From assembly GCA_001931875.2 (NCBI GenBank), contig MSJH02000775.1, positions 149,981 to 213,980 of the forward strand: a stretch of 64,000 nucleotides of DNA, read 5' to 3'. Position numbers and translations under genes: made by a program. The number at the start of each line of letters is the position of its first letter. Position 1 is the first letter of the stretch. Below the pieces are notes generated by a model that saw only the letters and a list, made by a program, of their open reading frames with translations, did not search any database and was not told where the DNA came from. Shown one piece after another: positions 33,657-45,515 of the stretch. This stretch comes from Byssochlamys sp. IMV 00236 (lineage: Eukaryota > Ascomycota > Eurotiomycetes > Eurotiales > Thermoascaceae).

Positions 33657-34187
33657 AGGATAGGAATGTGCCTATATGGTGACTTGTTTCTCAAACCGTG
33701 TAAGAGCAGCACGGTGGGAAATCAATGGGGGGAAAAGTAGTCCATACTTGATTAAAATCAGATAGAAGCGAATTGATACCGCAGGCAGAGTCCTCGATGC
33801 AATAAATGATGAAGGTGGAAGAAGCTAGATTGCTATCCCTTAGGCCGTGCCTTCCTGGCTATTCAAATATCATGATACCAATTCATCTCATCTCTCTTCA
33901 GCTTTCCGCACATATCAAATCAATATCTTCGTTCCATGGAAGCTCGAAATATTCTCCCATAGAGAAGTAGACATAATCTGAATGAAAGCGGTTGATATCT
34001 GTTGGCGCACGAAGAACCGCGCAGGGGATCTGTCATATCATCTGTTTGCAGCAGGTTTCTTGGATATCTTAATTGGAGGATCGAAGCTACTAGATCAGTA
34101 GGTCTTTATGTGCAAACTGATGAACTTTGGAATTGACTTCGAATATAGTGAAAGCTAACCCTTTTGCTAGCGATCTCGTTCTTCCTC
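33657..34187. other. Convergent intergenic region
   Basis: The 3' flanks of homoserine dehydrogenase and the DUF3445 gene meet here. No other feature is seen. Confidence 0.4.
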
Positions 34188-35748
34188 TTAACTCCTCAAA
34201 TACGCCTTTACAGCCTCTCCCCATACAGCACCACGCTTATAGAAATGCATCTGCGGTACACTCCCCTCCTTCAACCCATCAATAGCCCGCGCCAAATCCT
34301 CACCTAGTCCCTCGTCCTTAATATCTCGAATCGGATACCGATATGTATGAAACGCAAATACCAGAGCCCTTGACGACGGAAGACGATGTAATGTCTGACG
34401 CTCACACCGAACAAAAGTCTGATCGAGATCCAATTCCTCCATTCTCAAAGGCGTTGTTGTTGATTCATCGTCCGCTCCGCCGTGGATTTTGTTCCCGAAG
34501 GCTGAGAAAAGTTCCGCGTCCGTGGTGACGCTCCAATTGACGCGTCGTACGTACTTTCCGACTTCGAGCTTATCGAAGAATCGATCCATGCTTCGTTCGA
34601 GTTTCTCCTTGTATCCGGGAACGGGGTCATGGATGGTTGCGAGCCGATGGCCGAGTTTCTTGCGCGTGTCGAATCCGGCTGGGTAGCAGGTCGCGTATGC
34701 TTCGAGGATGTATTTCGTTGCTTCTCTTTCTCCTTCTCCTTCTCCGTCTTTCTTCTTCTTCTTTTTTTCGGAGGAAGAAGATTTTTCCGGGAGAAGAATC
34801 AAAAAGTCCTCATCAACAGTCTTGATTAACGTCTCCAAAGCCGTAATAGTCGGGGTACTCTTTCCCACTTCCACAGGCCAGAGTTCTCCCGTGACGAGAT
34901 TCTGCACCATAACTGCTTTTCCAGCCTCAAATTCTGTCCGATGCAGCTTGAACATCGTCGGGTAGCGACCTGGTAGATACGTTCCCATGAGATAAGTATA
35001 CAGCTCACTAACAGCAGCGCGCGTGCGCGGATCCGAATCATCATTGACCGCGACGACGGTTTCGTGATATTGCTTCAAGAGGGAGCGTCGTAGTGCAAGA
35101 CGATCCTTGTAGGTTTTGTCCATGGGGATGAGGTCTGCTGGATCAAGGGTCTGGAGGCCTAGAATGTCCCCAATTAGCATGTACATAACTACACACATAA
35201 ACACATACATGGTTATGTGATTTTATATCAAGGAGCGTCCTCATACCCATTGTGAGATGGTACTTTGGTTTAAAGGGACGGAATTTCAGAGGTTCTGTCG
35301 TTTCCCAGTTAAAGTCCTCGAGAGGTTCGATTGATGGGAAGGTCGATGCAGGGAGATCTCTGCTTAACTTCGCTGCTTCGCGCGCTTCTCTCTGGAAATT
35401 GTTAGAAATGATCATAAATCAAGACCGCTAGCTGAACGCAAGGACCAAGAAAAAAAAAGCATGAAGTAACTCCAAAATCAATAAACCAAACTTCAAAGGG
35501 AAAAAAAAGAATGAAACCAGGAAAGAAGCCATCACATCACATACAGCTCTCCTCTTCAAATTCCATACAAACAACCCCACTGCCACAAGGATAAATAGCA
35601 TCTTCGGCGTGATCTTCACCTCCTCGAGTTTCGTCCGGAGAAAATCCCCCATATCTTGTCGCGATATAACACCCCGGATCTGATTCCATGGTACGTACAT
35701 CTCGAGGTTCTTATCGGCCACGTCGCGGAGGTTTGACATGTCGATCAT
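34188..35748 (-). CDS. DUF3445 protein, haem-dependent oxidative N-demethylase-like
   Basis: There are three exons, 35545-35748, 35247-35391 and 34188-35158 (introns of 153 and 88 nt), giving 439 residues. An N-terminal membrane anchor (about 46-65, TPKMLFILVAVGLFVWNLKRR) is followed by the DUF3445 domain. This starts near PFKPKYHLTMGLQTLDPADL and contains DKTYKDRLALRRSLL, TGELWPVEVG, EDFLILLP, HDPVPGYKEKLERSMDRFFD and RCERQTLHRLPSSRALVFAF. In characterised bacterial members this fold binds haem and demethylates amines. The fungal substrate is unknown. A poly-Lys/Glu insert (SSSEKKKKKKDGEGEGE) lies mid-domain. The first ATG (35748) is used; an ATG three codons later (35739) is possible. Confidence 0.88.
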
Positions 35749-36607
35749 TGTCTTATCTTAAGTACGGGGAAACCCGTTCCTTAGGAGTATAAGAACAACG
35801 GAATCGAATATCTCTATATAATAAAAGATAACTCGGCGCAAGCAAAAGTGAGACGGGTCACGATGAATCTAACAAGGATAGAGATAAGAGAAAAGAAGAA
35901 ATCGGCTGTGAGGTTTCGAGTCAACGTTCGGACATTTAATTGTGTGGTTGACGGTGCCGCCGGACTTTTAACATTCCTTGTTTGTGATAGATTGGTTTCT
36001 CCGCCGTTAGAGGGGACATATCGCCGTTGATAAGATAACTGGAGGATAGATTATTATTATAAAGCCGGAACTATCATTGCCTACCCGTAAGATCAAGACC
36101 TTCATGTTTCTAACAACTATCAAGAACATATAAAGTGGCTTACACCTTGAAAATGCGTTATAATTGACCCGCTAGGTAAAACTACCTACGTTGGAAGCCA
36201 AACTCTCGAATAGGTACCCTATCTACCTACTCAGTTTCTCTATCTCGCACATCGCTATCATAGAGTTCACTTCGCCAGAACGCTAGGTAAAAACCCCTTA
36301 AGCATCCACGATTTCGTCCCGCTAGTTACCTAAGTTAGTAACCAGTGTTCGCAAAATGCAGCCTTGGACTGAGAGCACAATACCGTAGGACACAGTGGAA
36401 ACTGGACTTCCGAAGTGGGATCGCAAATGTTTTCGTTGTTCGTGGCTTCCCAGCAAGTTCCTGGAGAGAGATAAGACGTCAAAGGGTCAGCGTGTGTACA
36501 GTATACCGTGAAGTGTACCTGGTTTCAGGTATTAAGAAACGAATCAGTACCGTCACTGCAAATGCATGCCATTTCATTTACCCTGATAAAAGCCAGTTAG
36601 ATTGATT
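35749..36607. other. Intergenic
   Basis: These 860 bases contain only short, random-looking frames. They include repeated TAGGTA/TACCTA-type words around 36170-36330. No gene is supported. Confidence 0.4.
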
Positions 36608-36805
36608 TCATTTATCGCCAAACTTAGGTAGTTGCGCAGTCCTGAAAGGTTTATCAGACACATACGGATCTGGGTGGCATGGTTGAGGGCCATAAGATAT
36701 ATCAGGCTCGCGTGCATCGAGGACTGGAGACGGGGATAGGGAAAGGACCTGGATAGCCAGGCTGGATGCCAAGATAATCGCAGCGGAACTGGTCAGAGTC
36801 TTCAT
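36608..36805 (-). CDS. Small secreted protein (65 residues)
   Basis: This single-exon reading frame begins MKTLTSSAAIILASSLAIQVLS in two parts: a Lys after the Met and a long hydrophobic core, a good signal peptide cleaved near residue 22. The mature part is about 43 residues, Pro and Asp rich, with a single Cys (PQPCHPDPYVSDKPF) and no dibasic processing site. A consensus TATA box on the same strand (36883-36890) about 80 bp upstream supports a real transcript. I do not recognise it. One Cys argues against a disulfide-rich effector or antifungal peptide. Confidence 0.55.
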   Translation of the reverse strand: MKTLTSSAAIILASSLAIQVLSLSPSPVLDAREPDISYGPQPCHPDPYVSDKPFRTAQLPKFGDK

Positions 36806-37905
36806 GATTACCTAGGACTTTGTAATGGATTATGTATACTGTAGTAGCGAGAAGAAGGACTGAATGGGTGTGTGCATGGGCACTTTTATAGTACCGTTTT
36901 CTAGATGTCTATGAATATCTTAACCTGCGTAACCTCTGAGTGACCTGTATAGAACAAAGAAAGAGCAACAAAGAAAAGCGGACAGTGCGGCTCGTTGTGA
37001 GACTATATGGGCTCCACAATTGAGATCAATTGATTATCATTGTTAAGCTGATTATCATAATGTATATTTTCCCCCATAATATGGTTCTTATTCTATGTAA
37101 TCCACTAAAGAAGACAATTTCTGTATTTCCACCGAATAATCTGTATTAGATTTACTGTTCAGTATAACAGTAATATCGATTCGATATAAGTAGTAGACGA
37201 CGTTATTTTATTGCCTTGATATCCTCATTCCCTGAGCTTAAGAGAATCAATTAAACGCAATTATGATAAGATCTCTGTTTGACATTCGTAAGGAATGATA
37301 GCAGTACTTTCTGTGCTGGGATCGATTTCTCGTGCAAACTATGCAGCAGAATACTGACCATATGCCGATCCCAGAGACCGAGTAGTACCGCCCACAAGAC
37401 ATTACCACACCAGCATTAGAGGTTTACACTGTCACACAAAGACAGGATGCTCCAGACAGCCTCAATAGACATTGCTTGCCATCAGTCAGTGGAAGTAGCC
37501 TGCGGAGATCGCCGTAAGCCGATGCTTGTTTGTCACAAGAGCTTAAGATCAGCCACGTGGGAGTCGAAGAATCTTTGATGCTGTGTTGCAGAATGATGTA
37601 TATAAAATGTATACCATTACAATAACCATACCAGAAGCAATATAATACGAATATGTATGCATTGGCAGTAATATGTTTAACGATTCTCTTGCTCACAACT
37701 AAAGGAAGAGACAGGGAGAGGGATCCGCTGGTTAAAGATAGAAGAAAAAACCAACGCTATCATGAGGCAAAATAAGAAAATAGAAACATAGTAAGCTAGC
37801 AGAATAATAGTTTCCAGAGCGGAATAGGCATAGACAATATGCGACCGTGGAAACATAAAGATGACAACTCAACAGCACATTTGGATAGTTCACATTCGCA
37901 GCTGT
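36806..37905. other. Intergenic, AT-rich
   Basis: Beyond the TATA element, 1.1 kb of AT-rich DNA (especially 37020-37260) shows no gene. Confidence 0.4.
36883..36890 (-). promoter_or_regulatory. TATA box for the small secreted protein gene
   Basis: TATAAAAG on the minus strand lies 78-85 bases upstream of the ATG at 36805. Confidence 0.5.
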
Positions 37906-38590
37906 CTAAATTTCTCGAATCCAGTGTCTGCTCATCTCATGCGCCATTAACCGATGCGCTCCAAGATGTTCCAGCAATATTTGCAATTTGGCGTGCTTGA
38001 TTCGCGACGGAGGTACATCTCGAGGACTGGCTCCGCGGAAAGTCAGAATCTCCCTGACGCTCAAGGGGAGATGGTAGGATAGGAGAATGCGATCGAGTTG
38101 GGTGTCTGTTAGGCTGTTAGCTCATCATATCAAATCACCCTACGAAAAGCCGCAAAGGTAATGCTGAGAAAGACATACTATCAAGTAACCTCATCGATTC
38201 TAGCGTTTTCGGCACTTGGAAGTCCGGCGGGAACCGCCCATCTGAACACATCATAGGATGGATCTGCGAGTACTTCTGGTGGCTGGCGTAATGGTTCGCG
38301 AGTGCCACGGCCAAGTTGGTTTTGCGAACCGTCTCATTAAGACTCATTTCGTGGTTATATCCTCCTCCCATCTCTTCGAACCGACCACTGCCGGCGGGAA
38401 ATGGAGAACGAGGCGGCATCTGGCCTGGCGTGGTGAATCGGGGATTGTCACTGAAATAATCCGCATGAAGGCCAAACCGTGCTCCCTCGAATGCAGCGCC
38501 GATATCGTGGGGTGACATGCCCCTATCCTCAGGAGGCCTAGTAAAAGGGCTCCTCGGCATGTTCCTAAAGCGCTCTTCTCCAGAATGCAT
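37906..38590 (-). CDS. Unrecognised 203-residue protein, two exons
   Basis: Exons are 38179-38590 and 37906-38105, joined by a 73-nt intron (GTATGT...AACAG). The junction converts LLDS into LLDNTQLDRILLSYHLPLS. The first half is Pro/Arg/Gly-rich and disordered (MHSGEERFRNMPRSPFTRPP). The second half is helical: KTNLAVALANHYASHQKY, then LSVREILTFRGASPRDVPPS and KHAKLQILLEHLGAHRLMAH. This could be a small nucleic-acid- or protein-binding helical domain, but I do not recognise it. The chosen start is the ATG at 38590. The frame is open to 38713, which would add a hydrophobic stretch that looks like random sequence. Confidence 0.55.
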
Positions 38591-39750
38591 ACCGTATATG
38601 ACTCTCAATCTCTGAAGTTTTGAGAAGCAACAAAGGTGAATCCAAGGGCAGTTAATATGTGAAATGAACGATGTATAGCCGATAATTCCGACTTCAGATG
38701 GCATCAAGTCCATGAAGGATGCGTCGTCTTATGCGGTCTCCTGACTTGTAAGTCCTGGCAATAACAACTCACCACGAGATGCCGTGAAACAGAAAGTAAC
38801 AAGGAGCACCCTGTTTCATCCCAGTTTGCCAGTCCGCTGGAGCACCTGGAAACGCTAAGTGGCGAAGACCGGGAAGCTGCAGGAAAGAGAAGCCAGTAGG
38901 CATTGTCTCATTTACTCCAGGGCTGTTCAACAAACGCCTTACGCGAATTGACTTGCGCCCTTTGGGCTGCACTGGGCAGGTTGGACAGGAATATTATAGC
39001 CACAATCAACTGGGCAACAGAGTCCAGAACCGCATATGGCTTCGACGCGGCTGAGAATCTCACCCCAGGATTCTATTCCTAAGCGAGGATGTTTGCTTGC
39101 TCACGAGGGATCAGCGCAGCCTCACATGTCGCTGTTCAGAAATGGAAACTCTATTCACAGTGTAGCCTCGGCCACAAAAGAATAGAGTCGTCAGCTCGCA
39201 AAGTATACCAAGTACGTTCATCGTAAGGTTATGGTGCATAGTGAGTCACGCGAGTATATTGCAGGATGCGAAGCCGTCAAACATCGTAAACGCAATGAAC
39301 AAGATTTGGAGAGCAAAAACATGCAATGCTCTAAGAGAGTCCCAAGCTGAATTGCTCGCGCAACTCCGTCACATGAAGCAAGCCTCGACAAGTTACAAGA
39401 CATGAGTAACTGATGTCCAATTGGCCCACCGGATGACAGACACAGCCTTGACGTTGCCAGACGATCACAGTCGACGATCCCAGCTGAATATGAGAGATAA
39501 AAGGCATTAAATGATTATTGATATTCTGCGGCACGGTCGTCTCGTAGGACTTTCTATTGCATAACAAATGTAGACATGCCGGTTAGTCCAGCAATCGGCT
39601 TGTCGAGATAATTAAACTGCCCCGTATGGAACCCCGGAGTTGATTTCCGCAGGGCAGAATCATCCACGGGAAGCGGCATACGGGACCTGATGGCTTCCGA
39701 GGTGGTTATGGTAACGATGCCCTCAAATCAGGAGAGAGCGCGTCCCTCGA
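38591..39750. other. Intergenic
   Basis: These 1.16 kb contain a 67-codon minus-strand frame (38769-38972) with plausible composition. It cannot be spliced in frame to the downstream gene without creating a stop. Nothing else is seen. Confidence 0.35.
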
Positions 39751-40262
39751 TCACCCACTGCTGTCCTTTGGATACCTCCTTCTCAAATCTGCATCCCCGT
39801 TCGTAAATCTTTCTGCTTCCATTGCTTTGTCATTATGACTGGACCCGGGCCGTGATACAGGCCGTGATCCAGGACGGGAACCATAACCACTGCTTTCACG
39901 TTCCACTCCGCGAAGACTGAACGCTCGCCGGTGCCCACTTGGTCGCTCGCTCAGACTCGGGGCGCGGGGTTTCTCTCTGCCTCGTGCCCGGCCTCCAATA
40001 ACGGGTATCTTGTACGTTGCCAGCCGCCAGATATAAAGTAGGAAATCAAAGACTATCAAGAAAGCCCAGGGGCCTATAGTCAGTAGGCCGAGTACGAACT
40101 ACATACACAGAATAAGGTTAGTACATGTTCTTCAAGTAGAATGCCACCAAAAATTCCCGCAGGTGGCAGCGATAGAGCAGCTAGAAGAAGACATACAAAG
40201 ATCCTCACAACCCAGGTTTCAAACGTAGTGAGATACGGCGGGAGAATCGAGTACCACGCCAT
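39751..40262 (-). CDS. Small two-pass membrane protein, 137 residues
   Basis: There are two exons, 40197-40262 and 39751-40098 (intron GTATGT...TGTAG, 98 nt). The join yields WVVRIFFVLGLLTIGPWAF then LIVFDFLLYIWRLATY, that is, two close hydrophobic helices (about 17-36 and 38-55). They are followed by a basic, Arg/Ser/Gly-rich cytosolic tail (SGYGSRPGSRPVSRPGSS) that looks disordered and phosphorylatable. Its size and layout fit a small endoplasmic-reticulum or Golgi membrane protein. I do not recognise the family. Confidence 0.65.
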
Positions 40263-41241
40263 TATACCTTCGCTGTTCCATGCACACGACCACGATTCCT
40301 AAGGATGTCCCCTCTCTTTCCTTATGACCGGCCTTCCTTCAGACAGCTCCCGCTCAACTCGTCCGGGTCCGCGTGGTGTTCAACAGTCGGAAGGCTCCGT
40401 TGCCGAGTGTTCTGACTTTCCAGCACCGCAACACATTCAAGCAAGCGTTCGCGCTACGACAGCGACCACAATCGCCTTCTGTTCAGCAATGGTATAGAGT
40501 CACAGCGGATGCCCGAAGAGGGAGCCTCAGTTATCGCCAACGAGCGACAGGGCCGGATACGCGCGGGGGTTTCGTCGGAGCTGTCAATGCGCAGGGGAGG
40601 CCTCCTCCACTTTTCAGGGGCGCCACGTCCAGGCAATCACGACAATAATACGAGGCGAGCAATTGAGAGAGCGACAGATGATGGAGAAGGAAGAGGAAAG
40701 GAGGGGATTGATCTCCCTCCGGAGAGTGGAGAGGTGATGATGTCTTGCAAGTAAAGCTCCCGGAGTTGATCGGCGAAAGAAACGATCGCGGTCGCGCCTA
40801 CCCGATCGGGAAATATCATATCAGATGCTCGGGGTTTCGTCCCGGGGAATTATTATTATTATGCGAGCTATAGATACCTAGAGATAGCTATAGTGATGAT
40901 AGAAAATATATAACAGAATGTTCCGGAAGCTATACAAGTACACGTGAAAGCATCGAATTTGTTCAGCTTAACTACCTCGGAAGAGCAGCCGGATCGTATG
41001 CCTTCACATGATCTTTCAAACGTCATCTCTGATCAACATCAACATTTTATGCTTCTAGTTCTCCGGCTATTGACCTGCAAGGTAGCCATAATCTCAACCG
41101 TCGAATCGTCAATTACCAAAGCAAGGTGTACATAACTATACATCACCGGTTCTGTAGGGCGTTCACATTGGATCACGGTCTCATATAACACCACATACAG
41201 CAGTATAGATGTGCGCAATATGATGCCAGTTGACTGTATCA
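40263..41241. other. Intergenic
   Basis: These 980 bases include a purine-rich segment (40670-40730) and an ATT run near 40850. No gene is seen. Confidence 0.4.
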
Positions 41242-42373
41242 TTATTCTGACTCTGTAGGCAAAGCACGAGTCCAAGCAAAGTAGGTATGACCGTGTAGAG
41301 CGACTTCGCCATTCTCGTTCCTTTCCACACCATCACCCTTCAATATCTCAGCGACCTCTGCTTTGGTGTCCTGTAAACAGATGCATCAGTACAACAACGA
41401 ACGACCAAAAAAATACCGAAATGTCGAAATACAATCCCTTGTGTTGATAACTTACTTCTAGTTCCTTTCCCTGCAGAATTGCGATCTGACTGAGCGTGTG
41501 GAATCGATCCCAAACCGCACTGGGCGACAAGAATTTTGTGAAAGGTACAGAGATCTCTTGCAAAGGTTGGGAAAAGAGGATAGGCTTTTGCTCTTTATCT
41601 TCCAGGACCCTTTTCCATACAGCATGTCTAAATCGAGGCTGGTTGTCATCATGTCTCCAGATGATGTCTTTCATTTTAGCTTCGCCCTCCGTTCGGGGCG
41701 TCCATTCTCTGGGCGAGTTATCTCAGAAGAAAGTCAATGTCTGAATACGTAAGGCTTCGAGTCAAGGCTGCACAGCTTACAATCTTCGACATTCCAGATA
41801 ACGCCGAAATATCCGCCAGGCTTCAAGACGCGGTGAATTTCCTCTAGAGAGTCCCGGTTGGAGAACCTGCAGGAAGCGTCAATCGAGGAGATTCGATCGA
41901 CATAGTCATACTGGATGGAAATATACTCACCAATGCCACGCCTAAATATTAATTATATCAGTATCACTAGAGTAGATTTTTTTTTTACTTCCTATTTTGG
42001 TTGGTTCTGAGATGCATACCTGAGCCGCGATGAGCCCGTCAACGTTCTTAGACGCAACTGGAATAGAAGTCGCCGTTCCATTTACCACCCTTACTCCAGG
42101 AAGAGACTTCCTCTCCAGCTCCGCGCGCATCTCGTCGTGTGGCTCGACAGCCAGGATATCGAATGCCTCCGGTCGCGCCGCAAGAACCTCGGTGAACTTC
42201 CCCGTTCCAGCCGCGAGATCTACCACCTTTGCACCTGCATTGCCCGCCAGATGAAGGGCCGCGAGCAGCTTATCGACCGCCTCTGCGGGGTATGAGGGGC
42301 GATGCTTATCGTAGGAAGATGCATTGGCAAAGCCGGCCTTCGCGATGGCAGATAGAGACTTTGACGCTGGCAT
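41242..42373 (-). CDS. SAM-dependent methyltransferase (class I) with an 11-nt micro-exon
   Basis: Exons are 42020-42373, 41931-41941, 41866-41781, 41721-41456 and 41370-41242, together 281 residues in frame. Motif I is KVVDLAAGTGKFTEVLA and motif II DILAVEPHDEM. Post-motif sequence is DGLIAAQAWHW then FSNRDSLEEIHRVLKPGGYF and GVIWNVEDYNSPREW, typical of the fungal UbiE/methyltransferase-11 group. The micro-exon GCGTGGCATTG supplies Ala-Trp-His and part of Trp in the conserved AQAWHWF motif, which strongly supports it. Substrate unknown. It is divergent from an FAD monooxygenase gene 849 bp away, so the pair may act on one small molecule. Confidence 0.85.
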
Positions 42374-43222
42374 TGAGTCGACTATACAGTATGTGCTGTC
42401 TGTACACCAACAATGTTGAATTTTGAGGTTGAGCCCTGATGATATGTTTCCAGACAAGCAGGATAGTTAAACCATAAGATGCAGAATCAACGTTAATAAG
42501 TCCGTCCCTGACTTTACCTATCCTCGATGTCCACGAGTTAAACATCTGTCTAAGTACCACGTTGGTTAAGTGAAAGTATCCACCCGAAAGGCGGCTTATT
42601 CCGCAGCATTTAGTTACCGATGGCGGGAGCAGCAATACTTACTACATGATCATTGAAATCGGGAGAACAAATATTTATGTGTTCATATTAACAGAATTCA
42701 GGGATCGCAAATTTTGGATCAAGAACTAGCAATAGCGACTGCTTTTCTTGATTTTTGAGACAAAAATACCTGGACAATCAGAAATTTACCAGAGGACAAG
42801 TCACGCCAAAACTAAGCTGGCCGAAAATGTCCCAGTTTTCTCTATAAACCACAAGGTATATTCCCACAAAGATATAATCATAGAATAAATAGATAGCAAT
42901 AATTTCCATAATACAAACTACACCACTCGTAAAAAGAAGCAGACAAAAGACTAGTTGACAGACGCGCAGGACGCCTAAAAATGACGAATCGGGCGCTATG
43001 ATTGCGACAGGGAGATACAATAGGTAGATTGTAGTGCAGTGGACATGTCAGACTGCAGAGACTGATCTGACCTCAGACACACAACAACATCTGATCACGA
43101 TTTAGCCAAAATAATCTCAAAATTTGCTTCGTGGTTATGCTACATCCCATTAATCGAGGATAAGCAGGTACCTAGTTACCTTTCCATAAACCACATAATC
43201 AATATATATACAGTACACGAGG
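42374..43222. promoter_or_regulatory. Divergent intergenic region between methyltransferase and monooxygenase
   Basis: This likely holds both promoters. A minus-strand hydrophobic 80-codon frame (42778-43020) lies inside it, but has no other support. A TATATATA stretch at about 43202-43210 sits just upstream of the monooxygenase ATG. Confidence 0.4.
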
Positions 43223-44978
43223 ATGTCAACGGCAACGCCACGTTTTAAAGTCCTTATAGCTGGTGCTGGTGTTTCCGGGCTCACCTTGGCGCTTGCTCTT
43301 GAACACGCTGGGATCGATTACGAGCTATTCGAGAAAGGTGACATCGATACTGATCTCGGTGCATCGATCGCCATCCATGGACCTACTGTTCGAATCCTGG
43401 ATCAGCTCGGTGTCTGGGAAGATCTCGAACCACTCGTGACTGATATGGAGCGATGTTATCGAGTTGATGGTAAAACTGGACATGTGATTCTTGACTCTGA
43501 TTTTCATCGAGTGCTACAGGATGAGTACGTATGACCTTATATTAGTTTCTACTCTGGTACCGTTCCATTCTGTGTACTTTGGGCAGCAGATTCCAATGAA
43601 TGCAAAGCTCAAAACTCATCTCATTGCTTCATATCTACTGTCAAAAATGCCTCTATGTTGCTCTAAAGAGTAATATCTGACAAAGATACAGGCTCCATTG
43701 GCCCATCGTATTCCTCGAACGGAGAATACTTCTCAAGGCCATCTACAATCGTATCCAGAATAAGTCCAACATCCATAGCCGTGCAGCCATGCTTGAATAC
43801 GACCAAGATGCCGACGGCGTTGTTGTAACCACCAGCGCGGGTGTATCCTGTCGGGGAGATATTCTCGTCGGAGCAGACGGTATACATAGTCACATCAGAA
43901 CACTGATGTCTAAGCATACTAGAGAAACCAAGGAGCCTCTCAGCAGGGAAACCAATAATAGTACGGTATCTCCGAATAATAAACTCACCTTGTATCTCTC
44001 CAAGTCGCTGATCCAAACCAAACCAGCTTTCGTGACTGAGTTTCAAATCATCTTCGGTGTCTCCCACCACGAACCCACCGCATCTTGGTTGGCAGATGGG
44101 CATACTGTCTATCTGACCCACGGCGACAATCACTCAGCAATCGTCATCAAGACAAGACCAGATCGTGTATTCTGGTTCTTAATCAATAAGATCAAACGGA
44201 CAGAATATGACTATGTCCACCGCCTTCACTATACCCAGGAGGATGCCCAAGCACTCATTGATGAGCGCGGTGGACTCTTAATTGTGCCAGGACACCCTAT
44301 CCGGGAGTTGTGGGACACTCGAATTAACGCGACTCTGGTCCCGATGGAAGATGGTATTGTCAAGAAATGGAACGATGGGAGGGTCCTCTTAATCGGTGAT
44401 TCTGTACATAAGGCACGTCCTCTTCATTATTCCTTCCATTGCAGAATCACAGTTCATGAGAACTTCAGTCCATTGCTAACTAGGAACTTTAACAGTTCAC
44501 TGTAAATGCCGGTCTTGGAGGTAACATGGCCTTCGAAGCCGTTGCACATTTGACAAACCGACTTGTTTCATTGCTGAAACAAAACCCTCGCCCAACATCA
44601 CAAGATCTGACTTCGCTCTTCGAAGAATTCGAAAGCGCTCATCGACCGCGCACAGAAATTGCCCGGAACATGTCGATCTACACCACACGTCTTGAAAGTC
44701 AAGCTAGTTGGTTCCTGAAGTTCTATGCTCGATACATTATGCCGCGGAATTCGGCCAAACAGCTCAGTCAACCAATATTGGAATGGGCCCTCGCTGCTCC
44801 GTGGTTGGAGTTCGTGCCGTTGCCAGATAGGGATGCTGATTTTCTGGCGAAGAAGGAAGAGCATGAGAAGGCTCAGAAAGATCGTGCGTACTCTGCAATT
44901 ACGTGGTCTACTGTGGGTACCGGTCTGGTGTTAGCTACCGCTGCGGTTATCTGGGGGTTGCGTCTAAGACGGGCTTGA
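43223..44978 (+). CDS. FAD-dependent monooxygenase with C-terminal membrane anchor
   Basis: The favoured exons are 43223-43524, 43692-43960, 44027-44412 and 44496-44978, giving 479 residues. The second intron (66 nt, GTACGG...ACCAG) is a multiple of three; retention gives 501. The third intron begins GC rather than GT (AAG then GCACGT), the only donor that keeps GDSVHKFTVNAGLGGN intact. Motifs: VLIAGAGVSGLTLALALEHAG (FAD dinucleotide fold), LVGADGIHSHIR (DG motif) and VLLIGDSVHK (GD motif). A C-terminal helix WSTVGTGLVLATAAVIWGL is also present. Proteins with this layout (PaxM-like) epoxidise prenylated intermediates in fungal meroterpenoid and indole-diterpene pathways. Here no terpene cyclase or synthase is nearby, so the substrate is open. 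Confidence 0.85.
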
Positions 44979-45515
44979 GTTTTTAGATGAGGTTTTTTCT
45001 AACAAATATCGAATCGATATGCCAATTTTTGACAGCTATTAAGTGATCGAAAAGACCAGTTAGATCGACACAGGACTGAAATCATGTAGGACTGGCTCTC
45101 TCGTGTCTTGCTATGTAGAACAATATCTCTTAGTCAATGACAGACAGGATCATCCAGGAGATTGATCACAAGTAATCGATATGTTAGCTCATCTTCAAAT
45201 ACGGTACTCATCTATCGGCGTAAACATCAAAACTGCCCACTGACTCATATATCCATGACGTAAGACTGCATTTCGTTCACTGTGTGATGCTAGCTATACA
45301 TGTCGCACTCAGACTCTGCACATCCCTAATGAAAAAAAACCCAGGTATCTGTGGCTTGAACCGGTCACAGCTGACGAGGGAGACAGGTTTAAAGATAGAA
45401 AATGTTGGAAAGAATGCCTCGCACAAGATAGGTATAGGAACTATGAATAGAGTTGCAAATCATAAAACATGAACCGACCCTCTAAACGCCTGTGGATGAT
45501 CCTCTATGCCCTCAA
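44979..45515. other. Convergent intergenic region
   Basis: I see no gene or distinctive element in these 537 bases. Confidence 0.4.

Noticed and set aside
38769..38972. 67-codon minus-strand frame as a first exon of the 203-residue protein
   Set aside because: Its only good donor (GTGAGT) leaves TG, and every reachable acceptor begins with A, making a TGA stop. Kept out of the gene model.
42778..43020. 80-codon hydrophobic minus-strand frame as a small membrane protein
   Set aside because: Lies in the divergent promoter region, AT-rich, no promoter or splice support. AT-rich DNA often reads as hydrophobic sequence.
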